A stretch of DNA of 64,000 nt from Herpomyces periplanetae (taxonomy: Eukaryota > Ascomycota > Laboulbeniomycetes > Herpomycetales > Herpomycetaceae): NCBI GenBank assembly GCA_009733715.1, contig WMKJ01000044.1, positions 38,284 to 102,283 of the forward strand, in the 5' to 3' direction. The translations under genes were made by a program, and so were the position numbers. The notes below the pieces were generated by a model. The model saw only the letters and a list, made by a program, of their open reading frames with translations. It was not told the DNA's origin and ran no database searches. Below are positions 24,203 through 36,851 of the stretch, piece by piece (the first letter of the stretch is position 1; each line of letters opens with the position of its first letter).

Positions 24203-25141
24203 TCACTTTGACGTACGCTGACACTGTAAAATAAATTTCCGGTACGCTTCACGGCGTGCATCACTCTCCCCAATGCATAAGGCACCAATATCTCCATTAC
24301 ACTTTTCACTCCTTGGTAACGGCAACGTCGCCACCCCATTATCCCGACATCGTTGTCTATAAGACTCGTCGATCCCATTACGCTTGAATCGTCCTGCTGT
24401 AACTAACGCGCTAACCAAGCTTATCAAGGCAAATCCAACCAACGTACCAATCGCCATACTTTCACTATCGTTATCCACCGTTGAAGCCGCTCTTCCCCCT
24501 CTCCCTTCACCCTTCACTCCACTATAATCGACGTTCATGTACCCCTTTTTCCACCTTGCTGCTCTATCCCGTTCACTGTATATCCTTTCCGCTTTTATCC
24601 CCGTTACCGTGTCTGCATCCTCGTCCTTTTCGCTTTCCATTCCCGTCCCCGCGTACACCCATCCCACGCCATATCGATCGTAAGCATCCCGTTTTTTCGC
24701 ATCACTCAATAACGCATCCGCTGCCAAAATCATCCGTAACCGTCGCAACCGTTCACTTACTTCTCCCCGTCGATGATTTTCCCCTTCATTGTCCCACCCC
24801 TTTATTACCCCTGCTGCAAAACCCTTTCGTATGTATCTCGCATCCCCATCCGGATGATACTGCTTAACCAGCGCGTAAAATTTCCCCGTACGCTTAACGT
24901 ATACTCGCTCCCGCTCATGATGAAGCACTTCATACGGTGTTGGCCTCTCCGATCTAGGCCACTCCATCCACTCGTCTGCACTACTCTTTGCTTCGTCTTG
25001 CTCACTCCTTTGACCAAACTGTCTCCACGCTCCTCCTCCTCCTCCTCCTCCTCTCCTACTTAACCTTCCATTGCTCCAGCCTTGCAATATATTCCCCTTT
25101 GTAAATCTCTTTTGTTGCCACAATGCATACTTTTCATACAT
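24203..25141 (-). CDS. J-domain protein, membrane-anchored (Jid1-like)
   Basis: A single exon of 312 residues. After a basic N-terminus with a Gly run, residues about 68-155 form a J domain: PTPYEVLHH, then the invariant HPD in KQYHPDGDA, and the last helix ending DAKKRDAYDRYGVGW. J domains stimulate Hsp70 ATPase. A hydrophobic segment near residues 228-250 (IGTLVGFALISLVSALV) follows, then a short hydrophilic tail. J domain followed by a single membrane span resembles the fungal mitochondrial inner-membrane protein Jid1; the location is inferred from the basic N-terminus. The loop between HPD and the last helix carries about 15 extra residues. It ends 252 bases from the convergent chitinase gene. 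Confidence 0.78.
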   Translation of the reverse strand: MYEKYALWQQKRFTKGNILQGWSNGRLSRRGGGGGGGAWRQFGQRSEQDEAKSSADEWMEWPRSERPTPYEVLHHERERVYVKRTGKFYALVKQYHPDGDARYIRKGFAAGVIKGWDNEGENHRRGEVSERLRRLRMILAADALLSDAKKRDAYDRYGVGWVYAGTGMESEKDEDADTVTGIKAERIYSERDRAARWKKGYMNVDYSGVKGEGRGGRAASTVDNDSESMAIGTLVGFALISLVSALVTAGRFKRNGIDESYRQRCRDNGVATLPLPRSEKCNGDIGALCIGESDARREAYRKFILQCQRTSK

Positions 25142-25421
25142 ACCATCACAAACTTATTTCTTCCATTAAACATGTACACAAACGTAAACGTATAATAGCA
25201 TACACACTTATCCATAATCTTTCACCCTTCCCATACGTAATGCAAACGTATCATCACATGATTCCTCCCAGTCACGTACCCTTCCCAAACCTTAGCGTGC
25301 CTGCGCATGTGCAAATTGAAATTCATCAATACTGGTGACACCCATAACGTAGTGGAATAAGCGCCTTGTTCTGCCTATTCTATCGAGGTAGTTTCCAAGT
25401 CAACATACCGCGCACTGCTAA

Positions 25422-25878
25422 TTATTCCCTTTCTCCCGTTAACACTGCATCTACTACACCAAGTTCCATCGCTTGTTGGGGCGTCATAAAATGATCCCCT
25501 TTGCTTAACAATTCATCAATTTCTCGTGCTGTGCTTTGTTTACCGGCTTTTTTAAAATGTTTAGCGTAAATACCGTTCAGAAGGGTTCTCATCCGAACTA
25601 TTTCCCGCGTATGTAATTCAATATCTGAAGCTTTGCCGTAATATCCCCCCGAAGGTTGATGTAACATGATCGAAGCATGTGGCAGCGAAAATCGCTGGCC
25701 GGCTTCACCTGCACATAACAATAAACTTGCCATACTCGCCGCTTGCCCCAGGCAGATAGTTCGTACGCTCGAGCGTACATAATTCATCGTATCGTAGATC
25801 GCTAATCCTACACTTTGTGTACATAACACGGGTTACCCACCTCATTATAAACGTGTGTAAGTTATCCTAACCAAGTTT

Positions 25879-25911
<33 letters not shown>

Positions 25912-26222
25912 CTGCGTTCGTACACACATGCTTACACATACCAGCCGTAACCGATCCCCCCGGGGAGTTTATGTACATGTTGATCGACTTTTTCGTCGTA
26001 TCCGCATCCAAATATAGCAATTGTGCCACCGTTTTGGCCGAAAGTTCATCATCAATCTCTCCACACACCGTTATTATTCTTTCCTAAACTATTGGTTAAC
26101 CTGTCCTCTTTTTTGCCCGCGCTATGCACATGAACACGCATCATTATCCCTATCGCAAACCTTTAATAGTCGAGAAAATATATCATCTGCTTGACCACTC
26201 CTCCAAATCCCCGAATGTTCAT
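25422..26222 (-). CDS. clpP: ATP-dependent Clp protease proteolytic subunit ClpP (5' end unresolved)
   Basis: Exons 26222-26161, 26083-25942 and 25807-25422, all in phase. The product matches Clp[47 protein letters not shown] (catalytic Ser in the second, small residues around it), [14 protein letters not shown] (catalytic His) and [23 protein letters not shown] (catalytic Asp region). ClpP forms a 14-subunit barrel in the mitochondrial matrix and degrades proteins delivered by ClpX. The exon with the targeting peptide should lie above 26222 and was not found. The second intron contains a CA-repeat microsatellite. The common yeasts are generally described as lacking mitochondrial ClpP, so its presence here is informative. 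The catalytic triad is inferred from family alignment. Confidence 0.9.
25882..25910. repeat. (CA)n microsatellite inside a clpP intron
   Basis: About 14 uninterrupted CA units (TG on the coding strand) within the 134-nt intron 25941-25808. Confidence 0.95.
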
Positions 26223-26663
26223 CTAGTTAACTAATGCATACTCGCTAGTCTCCGTTTGGTCTTTATTAAATTAACTGCAACTAATACTGACATGTATGCC
26301 ATCCTCCACCCTTTAATATTAACCAACATTTTAACTACCCGTTAGTTTGAACCTCCAATCCCAAATCCATCCAAAACCTGCCTCCTCCATTGTCAACCTA
26401 CCACTGTCTCCGTGATATACGGAGTGGGAATCCAATTCCGTGTTAATCGAGTCACGCGTCCACCCCATCCATTAAAGCCAAATCGCATTCCTAAACTTAC
26501 GCGCATGCTTTAATTGTAATTTTAATCATACAAAATTTCGCCTTCCTTAACCAATACCATTAAATTTTCCGCAATCCCAAACTCTTCATCCACCCGCTCT
26601 TCCCCATCGCCAAATATCGCGCCCCGTCCTTACATTCTTACTAAGATCTCACGTGTGGCACCG
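26223..26663. other. Interval between clpP and the Rrg8-like gene
   Basis: 440 bases that should hold the missing first clpP exon and its promoter. A CACGTG palindrome lies at 26650-26655. No other feature recognised. Confidence 0.45.
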
Positions 26664-27878
26664 TCACATGCTTTCGGCAAAATAATTCTCCAGCCCAATC
26701 AGGCACTCGTGAAACGGTGATCCAACTTCACTAGAAAGGATTGCAAAACTGATTTTCTTGCTGTTTGTTATACGCCTGGCTAATTCTTCACTCATTTCAT
26801 CACCTAGTAGTTCTGGTAATTTGTAAACAGGTACACACGTTTTTTCATCCATTTCTAATTGACCAAACCATAGTGATGTACGAGTGATCATCGTTGATGG
26901 TGCTAATCCAATGTTTAAGGCTTTATCGCCATTAACCTTTATGATCGTCTTATTACTCTTGCTTGTTCGATACATTTCATGCATTAATCGTGATAATTTG
27001 ATTGCCAACTTTTCCACCTGTCTTATCGAGTTATTCAACTCTTTAGTTATCTGCAAGATTTTATCTCTCCACTTTCCAGACTTCATTATTATTATGCACG
27101 CTAAGTCATCTCGCTTTACTATACTTTCCCATTTTTCGTCTATCCCAATCCGGATAACCCTTCCGTTAATTGTGCCTTGTTGAATCAATTGCCTTAAGTG
27201 TACACCTGCCGTCTTCCGAATTATGTTGGATATTGTTTCTTCATCCTTAACCAAAATCCGGTCACTTGCCCCTAGCAAACTGTCCAATTTCGGATGTGCA
27301 TGAATCATTAAATTTCCCGCTTTAATCCCATCCACGCTCATCCTAACAATGGATCGCGTACCAACGCATCTGGTTAAAGTTTTCCTTGTCGCTCTATTAA
27401 CTCCCTTACTTGTATCGCTACATCTCCACCTTCGTGTATTCAACTCAACTTGAATATATTTTCCATTATGTTCGTCCGTTTCCATTTCTCTCACATCAAA
27501 CTCTAATAACAATGAACGTGGAAGACGATGTTGTGTAAATCTACAATATCGTACAGGTTGCGCTAACATTCTTGCAAACGCATTATTCCGTATTTCTGCG
27601 CTAAATTTGCTTATTTCTTCCTCCTTCACCATATCTGTGCATTCTTTTCTATATCTTTTCTCATACCGCTTTCTCAACTTCGTCACGTCTAAACTCGGCG
27701 GTACCGGTAATACCCCAAATTCTTCATTATTGCGAACTCGCACCGTTTCTTCACCCCCCGCTTCATTCACTATTACTTTGAATTTTCCATATCTTCTTTC
27801 TGTCCCCCAACCCTTTTTTCCCCTCCTAGCCAATCCTATCCATCCGTTACCATGTACTTTCCACGCAAATTTAATCAT
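26664..27878 (-). CDS. Rrg8-like protein, putative mitochondrial
   Basis: A single exon of 404 residues with a Lys/Arg-rich N-terminal third. The best landmark is residues about 105-130, NAFARMLAQPVRYCRFTQHRLPRSLLLEF, split here as NAFARMLAQPVRYC and RFTQHRLPRSLLLEF. This resembles the core of the fungal Rrg8 family (a small residue, then LA-x-P-x-R, then a Leu-rich strand), proteins required for respiratory growth and mitochondrial genome maintenance in yeast. There is no catalytic motif that I recognise, and the rest is divergent. The basic start (MIKFAWKVHG) could serve as a targeting sequence. The assignment comes from one motif and general architecture, so treat it as tentative; otherwise it is a conserved hypothetical. 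Confidence 0.55.
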   Translation of the reverse strand: MIKFAWKVHGNGWIGLARRGKKGWGTERRYGKFKVIVNEAGGEETVRVRNNEEFGVLPVPPSLDVTKLRKRYEKRYRKECTDMVKEEEISKFSAEIRNNAFARMLAQPVRYCRFTQHRLPRSLLLEFDVREMETDEHNGKYIQVELNTRRWRCSDTSKGVNRATRKTLTRCVGTRSIVRMSVDGIKAGNLMIHAHPKLDSLLGASDRILVKDEETISNIIRKTAGVHLRQLIQQGTINGRVIRIGIDEKWESIVKRDDLACIIIMKSGKWRDKILQITKELNNSIRQVEKLAIKLSRLMHEMYRTSKSNKTIIKVNGDKALNIGLAPSTMITRTSLWFGQLEMDEKTCVPVYKLPELLGDEMSEELARRITNSKKISFAILSSEVGSPFHECLIGLENYFAESM

Positions 27879-28401
27879 TCTCCCCTCTGTCTACACGATT
27901 AAATTTAATTCCCACGCGTACTTCCACTTAGGCGCTCACGTCCCCCCGTCAAAAATGCCTCCAAAGTCCCGTCTGCACAATTGTAATATTGTTAAACTAA
28001 CGTTCCACGAATTCAATTACCATCTACTTTAATGCATAATCACAAACATTATATGACAAACAAATGGCTAAATCCTAAAACCCAAACCTAACGACTTAAT
28101 CCAGCACAATCCCTATATGTCCCGATTTCCTGATAAAAATACTTCCCGATCAAATCACGTGCACTATCCGTAATTTAACCTACTAATGTACAAACACGCA
28201 AGCTTTTATTTCTTCCGAAATTTCCTTCAATTCAAATCACCCTTTTTATTATCCGAGCCCATTATTCGAGTGATGATTCGCGTTTGTCAATTTAATCACC
28301 CATCTCGTCCCGCCGAGAAATTTCGGTTGACAAACAGCAGTTACACCATTCCTCCTACCCCCAAACTTTTCATCTCATGCACAAAACCTTTTTACCACCA
28401 C
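27879..28401. other. Intergenic, Rrg8-like 5' / med14 3'
   Basis: About 520 AT-rich bases. A CACGTG lies at 28156-28161. The open frame 28186-28452 on the plus strand overlaps the med14 end and shows no recognisable content. Confidence 0.5.
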
Positions 28402-31400
28402 CTATTCACAGATATAATTCTTAATCCCTCTTGCATATCCATCAAACGCTAATTCCAAACTCAGTACCTCCATTCCGCTATCCTTCAAACTCCACCACAT
28501 CCTATACCATACCCTCTGGTAAGTCCCGTGACCCAGCGTCTGGAAGATTCCTAATCCGATAAGTCTATTTTTCCGTACCGACTTCCTAATCTGCCGGTAC
28601 CTGACCCACAATTCACCATTCACAAGTGGTTCCTGAAAACGTTTCCTGATTCGGTAAACAGTAGCTGTAGGGCTGATATGCAAACTTGCCTACTATGTTC
28701 GTTTTAATTTGTTAATTGCCCGTTGGCATGCCATCTACCCGCAACCTTGTTAGCCGATTAGCTTGATTACCTCCATTTTTATTTTCTGCATCACTGCTTC
28801 GCGCAGCTGTAGTTGTGGCTATTGAGTAAACATCAATACTTCGAATTGCCCAGTCTAGTCTTCTGATAAATTCTTCAGTTCCATTAAGCCGTGCAATTGC
28901 ACCGGAGCGTAGGCCAATCCATCCCATCCCTTTTGATGTAAACAATTTCTGTAAAACACTCCCCACTACGGTGTGATCCATCCTCGTATTCATCATCATC
29001 ATAGCTGTTGCAGTCATCGCTTCTCCCATTCCCACTTCTGATCCTGGAACTTTACCGAAGAGCCATTCAAAAGCACCTTTCCTTCGAATCAATCGCATTT
29101 CAATTGTCAAGTTCACCTCAATATACCGCAATCTTATACAGTCAACACCACGTACGTGAACCACCGGACGTTCCATCATCCCCATCACCAGTTTACTCTT
29201 TGCCAACTTTTCATCTTGTTTACTCATCAACACTTTACTTCCGCTCTCCCTTTTCCAATCCACTCCCTGGTTGATATCCAGCAACGCCTTACATACCGGA
29301 AATGTTAATACAAGCCCTTGCACCAAGCTGTGAAATCCTCGTCGTACTTTCTCCGTTCCATCTGTGCCACCAGCCCGAAACAACTGTTCAAGATGCTCTT
29401 CCATAAGTTTATGGGGATTATCTTCATCCATCTCAATTTCAATCTCTCCATCTGCAGCTACTGCAGCTGCACTACCCAAATGCAATCTTAACGTGTACGT
29501 TCTCTCATCCCCACCCCCATTTCTAATTCCTAGTCTTTTTAACTCATCCCTTTTCCAATCATCCCTTAGCTTAGACAGAATAAATGGATCACGATACTTA
29601 AACTCAATCCCACTTCCACTTAACCTTGTAATGCACTCCCCAAGTCCACACTCTTCCGCCTCAATTAAAATAACCCGCAATCGTCCCAACCATCTAATCT
29701 TCCGGCGAATACCCTCTAGGCACGATTCTCCAAATTTAACACGCACAAAAAATGAAAAGTTCATTTTATCATCCACATGTACAAATTCCCCAAAATCCGA
29801 GTCACCAAATTTACCCTTGTCCAATCGACTTTTCTTTAACTTTCCAATTAATCGACAATCTCGAGAAAACATTCCTCCTACGACATACGTTACGTATGGT
29901 ACATCACTCATTATTGATGTAATACTATACCATCCTTCACCTTCTGCAATTTTTGAGCACTCTAATTGCCAAAATTGAATCTTCAAAGCTCCCAACAACC
30001 ACTCATACGTTTCATTACCATCTCCATGACCTCTCATCAAGTCTCCTAAATTCACCGTGACATACGGTGCAAATCCCTTAACGTCTCGTATCCTATAACC
30101 ATCGGAATATCTCTCACTTTGTCCAGAATCCTCCTCATCTGCTTCGCAATTAACGCTGGCTAACGATTCATAGAATCCTTCGTCCGCCAGTATAGATCCT
30201 TGCCCATCAGGGAATACTCGACAACGGCCACCGCTCTGCTCAATAAACCTTAGGATAATTCCATTGTTAATTGAGCCTAAGGCAATACTCTCAATATGTT
30301 CAAACCATATTCTTTCAAGCGGTTGAAACATAAACTTTCCGTCTCCGTCCACGTTCGCATAAATTGGAAATATCGTTTTAATCTCCACGTCCTTCATAAC
30401 TGATACTTGAGAACACGAGTTGACCGGTGCTGGATTAAAAATTATCTTTGAACTTTGTTTACGAACTAATCCGGTTCCCGACCCTACGGACTCAATGTTA
30501 ATGGTGGGCATTGCTACCAACAAGTGTTCCGGTGTTCGCCTTAAGCTTGATGTATGCAGAGATTCTGTCATTTCTACGGCCCACCAACGCTCAGCTTCCT
30601 CCATGGAAATTGTACACAGTAGACACCATAAACTTCCGTTCCATAATCTTGGCCGTAAAAATTGATAACGAAGTAAGCTTGCCCCAAATTTTGCATTATG
30701 TCCACTACTCATTCCTCCATGGCCTTCATTACCACCAACACCGCCACCACTACCTCCAGCTCCCTTAGCAACCAACTTTGCTGTCGTCCAACCACTTAGC
30801 AAACTTGATGTTCCCAGAGCTTTACCCGTCACATATCGTTTATGCTCCAAGCTTAAAGCTTCGCCCATTAATCTTGTCAACTTAGTTACGTTGATTCTCC
30901 AGCTTCGTTCTATTCTCCATCCTGCAACAGCCATTGCCCTCTCCTCAATCAAGTAACCCAGAGATTCTGCAAGGAAGCTTTTGACAATAGCAGCTACGTC
31001 CCATCCAGCCATTCGTTGCTTGCTACTCAGCTTATTTAATGCCGCCGCAGCATGAATGGAGTGTCTTGATGGAGGTGAAAGTCCAAACCTACCGGAAAAT
31101 GGATCATACTCGAGTACAGCGCTAGCTGATGAATAAACATTTCCAAACTTGAGTAAAATTTTGGGCCTAAATACCGTAGCTGCACTATTTGCAGCAGTTT
31201 TCAGGTACGTCGGCAAACTTTCCTGCTCAACTTGTAATTCCGCAAACAACGCGGAACTACAACCGCTAAATCCAGATCCACTACGATGAGGTTCTATTAA
31301 TCGGTGTCGTATCACTTCAAACATTGCTATCGAATGAATGCTAACAATACGCTTAAGACAGGCGTCCATGTCCATTTTTGATAAGTTTCCAAGGCCGATT

Positions 31401-33148
31401 AATTCCGTTTCCCACTCCCATTCATTCGCTTCCCCTTTCATATACCTCTCTTGATTGTGAAGTTTCAATGCATTAGCACCCGGTAAACCATCCAGTGAGA
31501 CTTCCTCACCTCCCCATACCCAACGAACGCCAAATCTACTGGCCTGTCGACCACGCCAGTCCCATCCAAGTCGTTTGTTTTTCTCTAGGCGATTCCATCG
31601 TCGGTCTCGGTGATATACCATAACCTTACCACTTTTAACACCAAATTCTATCCAATTTTTCGCCCCTGGTACACCTATCCAATACTGAACCACAACCACA
31701 CGATGAACCTTCTCAATTCTAATGCTACGCCCCCATAGACCTGAGTATAGAGATAAACTCAAAGCTTGTTGACCAAGGGTTAAAACTTTCTGGGTAAGAA
31801 TTAAATTATGAAGAAATTCATAAGTTGGATAAAGACAGGATCGATCAATTTTTGGGATAGATGATACATCCGTTCCGCTTCCCTTTGCATTTGAAATGTC
31901 CAAATCACCACTAGCTTGCTCTTGGGTAATTGAAAAATTTTGTATACCATCGACAAGTCGTTTCCAGCCTTCCCATAACCTTTCGTTTATTAGGGATTCA
32001 AAGAAGTTTCGCATTATACCGAATTCTGGTAAAGCAAAGGATGGACCAAATGACCATCTTAGGTCAACAAACCACCAGCGAGTTGCGATGGGATCGGCAT
32101 TCTCAGATGCAATACTTACGTCCAGTTCGAACTCATTTCTAACGAAAAAAGTTACTCGCCCATCCTTGATACGCCATGAGCGTAAGGGGGCGGGTAGTCC
32201 CGCCAGCCCCACCCCAATTTTGGAGATTATACGCTCCTGTAGGCAATTGTTTAACTGTTTTAAAGTTTTCAAAACTTCTTCTGGAGCAATACGATGTGTA
32301 ACAGTATAGCCAAAATCAGGCCAGCGAATTTGATTAGGCTGACCACTACCAAGAACTTCCCAGGCAGTTATCAGATCTGGCGGGGGTAATTTGAATGAGT
32401 CCATGTTAACCTTGAGCTGGCCGAGAGAAAATATGGCAGCTGACATTTCGGCTTCGGTATGTTTTCCCCATGTGACAAGGTCAATTAACTTTTGAGTGGA
32501 CTTGCCGTAGTGCGCAAACCAATCAATTAATACAAGTAATTGGATGAATCTATCACGCTGAGTTCGAGAGTACTCTATTAATAAAGACTTGCGTCTATTG
32601 CTAGCGTTTAACAGTTCAGTGGGATGACTGTCATCAGTACCACGATTTAAGTTGCCAAGTTTGGCACTGTTCAAGTCATGGTTATCCTGAGGGGAACTGT
32701 TGTATCGGCCTTCGTCGGCCGAAGGTAATTTTGCCATTTCATCGAGGGTGACGTTTAGATCTACTATGGCAGTTTGAGCTAATCTGGAAATTATAAGATC
32801 TAGAGGAAGTAAATCATATTGGAAAGGGCCTAGTTCGGGGGGACTATCGGTACGATGAATTTGGTCCGAATTAGTAGAGCTTTGGGGAGGGTTTGGTAAA
32901 GGTTTTTCAACGGATTCAGTGGGCTGTTTTAATTCTGGTAGTTCGGTAGAATGAGTAGAAGTGGCTGAATTTGATTCAATAGTAGAAGAATCACATTTTG
33001 ATTTAAATGCAAGATCATTTTCAGCAGGAAGAGAGGAAGGAAGGGAGGAATCGAATATTTGAGAACCGAATAAAGTTTGCGCAGTAGTAACCGAACTTAG
33101 AGAAGATGTTACTGGATCAGAGGAACCCGACATTCTGCAATCGATCAT
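28402..33148 (-). CDS. med14: Mediator complex subunit Med14 (Rgr1)
   Basis: Two exons, 33148-28739 and 28689-28402, give about 1,565 residues. After a Ser/Pro-rich N-terminus, the conserved Med14 block begins near residue 110: LPLDLIISRLAQTA, then SRTQRDRFIQLLVLIDWFAHYG, KLIDLVTWGK and IRWPDFGYTVTHRIAP. This region is diagnostic for Med14, the backbone subunit joining Mediator head, middle and tail. The rest is long and divergent, with tail-like beta-rich domains. The final exon (YRIRKRFQEPLV, ending KNYICE) is inferred from a 49-nt intron with a TTAAC branch site; skipping it would end the protein eight codons after the junction. Start is either the Met at 33148 or MSGSS at 33133. Confidence 0.9.
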
Positions 33149-34677
33149 GAATGGGCAAAATCATGCATAGGCTAAATTTGAGTATAAAATTAGCGCTGAA
33201 GTATGGATTCGATTGATGAACAAGTAGAAGCAGAAGGAAGAGGGTAGAGGATAGATGAAAACAAAAGAAATTAGAGACAATTTGTGTACGAAAAGTACAA
33301 GCCCGAGGGAAAATTTGGATGGAGGGATATGGTGATGTAAGAACTTCGTGTGTTGGAGAAGAATTGTATTCAAGTACTGAACAAAAGGGGGGATTCTTAA
33401 AGATCCATTAATGGGTAGAGTATGAAAATGTTTGAAGGTGTAGTAAGGATTAAAAAGTGTGAAGGTTATTGTAGTAAAAGCGAAGAGAGCGTGTAAATGT
33501 ACAAGGATGGGGGAATAGAAGAATAGTGATGAAAAATTAGACGACTAAACGGACAAACGTTTAGGGATATCTTGAATAAGAAAGGATTGGGAAATAAATG
33601 AAATGAGAAAATTTAGTTAGCGAGACAAAGGCATAACTGAGAAAACCGTAGTGGAGGAAAATGTGAAAGATGTAAATTGCGAGCGCAAGCAGAGACGAAA
33701 TAGGCCGCCTGGCGCATCAAGAAATAAAAATTCCCGTGGTAAACTCAAGATCTGAGAGGAAAAACTGTGCAATGGAGAGAACAAGTAGAAGAAAAAGCGC
33801 GAGAAATCAAAATTCACGACTATCTCGACATTTTTCCATCGCCGCGGCGTCGCTCGGCCAAAACTTTTTGCGTAAAACTCCATATCCCGGCCGGAAACAC
33901 GCCAAGACGTCCCGCACTCTACCCGGCTTGGCACCCAATTCGCCAAGCCCGGCCCGATCTGCCTCAACCCCAAAGTCACGTGGTGCTCCGTGCTGGGGGC
34001 GTGACTTGGTAGGGAGAGCCGGAGCCGGAGCCGGTGGGGGGAGGGGGAGGGGAAGGGGGAAGGGGGAAGGGAGACGGGAGACGGGAGACGGGAGACGAGG
34101 GGAATGAAATGGAGGGGAAGATGTGCTTGGGTGCTGGAAATGGGGATGATTTGACAGATGCTTGGAGTGAAAATAATTCCCTCTATCAGCTCGACCATCC
34201 TTTAATCCAGTTAGCTCACTTGCAATTAATTCATACACCTTTCAACTCTTTACTTTTCCTCTTCCCCGCTCCCCGTCCCGTCCCCTACCTCCATCTTATC
34301 CCCTCCCCTCCCATCTCTCTTAATTCACATCACATGATTTTCCCTATACTATAAATATTAGTAGCTTTTACCTTTTGTATGACGAACTGATTTGAAGGAG
34401 TCTTTTAACCGACTGCTTTTGCACCAATTTGATCAATCTTCACGATGATCATGGTTGTCTAATTATACTTTTCTAGCTATTTGTTAATTTCGTATTTTTG
34501 TGCTCAATATTATCGTATTTTTAACCCAACACTATATATTTCTTTTCAAAATCTAATTATTTCCCTTTTCCTTATCCCTCTTCCACACTTCTTCCATTCC
34601 TCAACTTTCATTTATTCACCGTGTGCACACTTTCCCCCCGTTCAAACTCATTCACCTCTTTTTTCTTAAGAAACTCT
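33149..34677. other. Divergent promoter region med14 / atg22
   Basis: About 1.5 kb. The right half carries a G-rich array (listed separately), a CACGTG at 33978-33983 and, towards atg22, a T/C-rich stretch. Overlapping frames on both strands at 33617-34354 reflect base bias, and none is supported as a gene. Confidence 0.5.
34017..34102 (+). repeat. G-rich minisatellite
   Basis: Runs of GGAGCC, then G-blocks separated by single A bases (AGGGGGA), then five units of GGGAGAC. Several runs of three or more G lie close together, so a G-quadruplex is possible. It resembles the arrays near 21.1 kb in composition. Confidence 0.8.
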
Positions 34678-36851
34678 ATGATGAGTTACGACAATTCCCC
34701 TCCTCACCCTTCCTCTCATCATATGTATCCTGATGAGGATACAAGACCTACCAGTCGTCAAGAACTCGCAGGCTTTTATTTATATGGATGGGCTTCTGAA
34801 GTCTTTGTTGTGTGTGGAATGGGTAGTTAAAAATATTTTCGTACATCAAATCTCTTCCAAACTTAAAACGCGAACCTGCGAACTGGCACGCTTGTGCTCG
34901 TTTATTGTCTTATTGATTGCTCGACTATTTTCGTATGTCCTATACAGCCATCTGACACAAAACTCGCTTTACTGTAGGCTCTTTTATTCCGATGACTTTG
35001 GAACAACTCGCCCGAGCGCATGGTGTTTTATTGCGAGATCGAACAACTCCGTGTCAATCTAGCTTCTCCGATAACCACGCCGTCACGTCATCCCTGACAG
35101 CAATTACGAATTCAACCTCAAATTCATCGCATACATTACCACGATCTATCAATGCTTCATCTTTACATTTTCCGCCTAAACTAGCTCACTGGCTGTTAAC
35201 AAGATCTATTCCCCAAGGTAGTAATAGCCCTCACGATACTTCTAATAAATCTTTTGCTGAAGCCGAACAATGTATCTTTTCCTTTTTTGGACGTGATATT
35301 AATACGGCTAGCTTCGCAATGTACGTGTTTAGCATAAGTGTATTGCTACAAGCCGTTCTTATCGTATCACTCTCTGGTGCAGCAGACCATGGCCGTTACC
35401 GAAAAAGCTTTCTGTTAACTTTTGGCTTCGTCGGTGCTACTTCAATGATGATGTTCCTATTTACCGATGCTGGTCCCATGCTAGCAGCTTTATGGTCCAT
35501 TCTGGCAAACACTTGCTTTGGAGCTAGTTTCGTTCTTCTCAACTCATTTCTTCCCTTACTCGTTAGATACCATCCAGAAGTTCTCGCCGAAAAAAAGAGA
35601 AAGCAATGTGATTCCTTTTCCGATGGACTAGATTGCGACGAACAACCCAGCTTTACCCGCCATGGCATAATCACTAGAAGCTTTAGCGGGGACTCGGATG
35701 CTTCCGACTCCCTTCCCTTAGTGCAACAATCGCGAAACGTCTGTACAGCAACCGCCTTTAATGAATCCACTGACACAACTTCGGTCGTTGAGCTAAATGT
35801 TTCAACGCGAATTTCGGCCTTCGGTACCGGTGTGGGCTATACAGCTGCCATTCTCGTTCAGCTCATTTGTATACTAGTAATTTACATTTACCGGCAGGCT
35901 CCGTCACTCTACGCGTTGCGTCTCTCTCTCTTTATTATCGGGTTATGGTGGTTTTTTTTCACTATTCCGGACACGTTTTTACTGCGGTCCCGCCCCGGTC
36001 CACCATTGAATTTACCCTTTGTTCTATCCCCTTATTTAAGAGCTGCATCATTCAAGCGCAGAGCTATACACTTCGGTCGGCTTGTCTGGTCTTATCTTAG
36101 TGTGTCATGGGGTAATTTGTTTAAAACTTTTTACTTCGCTCGAAAATTGCGCGACCTTCTCATCTTTTTGTTCGCTTGGTTTTTGCTCTCCGATGGAATT
36201 GCAACCACATCAGGCACCGCTATTCTATTTGCAAAAACCACAATTGGTATGCCCAATATATCTGTTGCTCTTATATCTATCCTCTCAACCATATTTGGTA
36301 TCTTTGGCTCCATATCATGGCCGCGTATTGCCAAAGCTTTTAACATATCCACTGGACGAACCATCCTCGCTTGTAATATTATATTTTTGTTAATTCCAAT
36401 TTACGGATTGTTAGGACTCATTCCAATGGTTCAGCGACTCGGGTTTTTTGGTCTTCAAACATCCGTTGAAATGTACATATTAGCGTCATTATACGGTTTC
36501 CAATTAGGTGGATTATCGTCATACTGTCGAGCCTTCTATGCAGAGATGATTCCTCCTGGCTCAGAAGCTGCCTTTTTCGCATTATATGCAATAACTGATA
36601 AAGGTTCAAGTGTCTTGGGTCCAATTGTCGTTGGTTACATCACAGATAAAAAGGGCAGCATTCGCTCTGCTTTTTGGTTCTTAGCAATTCTCGTCGCTTT
36701 GCCCATTCCATTACTCTATACCGTTAACGTTGAACGTGGTAGACGTCAAGCCTGGCAAGGATACAGCAAAGGTCAATGCATTGGCAGTGCTGATAGTAAC
36801 AACGGACGAATTCGAATGATTGATGCTGAATGTGAGGCAAACGAATCCTAA
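34678..36851 (+). CDS. atg22: Atg22-type vacuolar amino acid effluxer
   Basis: Two exons, 34678-34822 and 34978-36851, give 672 residues. Starting [29 protein letters not shown], cut here as [19 protein letters not shown], it follows the Atg22 N-terminus (ELxGWYxYxFAxE pattern) and then shows about ten to twelve hydrophobic spans of a major-facilitator fold, with the family's long hydrophilic loop between spans 4 and 5 (residues about 245-300). Atg22 exports Leu and other amino acids from the vacuole after autophagic breakdown. The junction completes [16 protein letters not shown] in phase. Vac8, also in this window, acts in the same organelle, but the genes are 30 kb apart. Confidence 0.9.

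Noticed and set aside
33617-34354. Frames up to 193 codons on both strands between med14 and atg22
   Set aside because: They come from the G-rich array and C/T-rich sequence; no conserved content.
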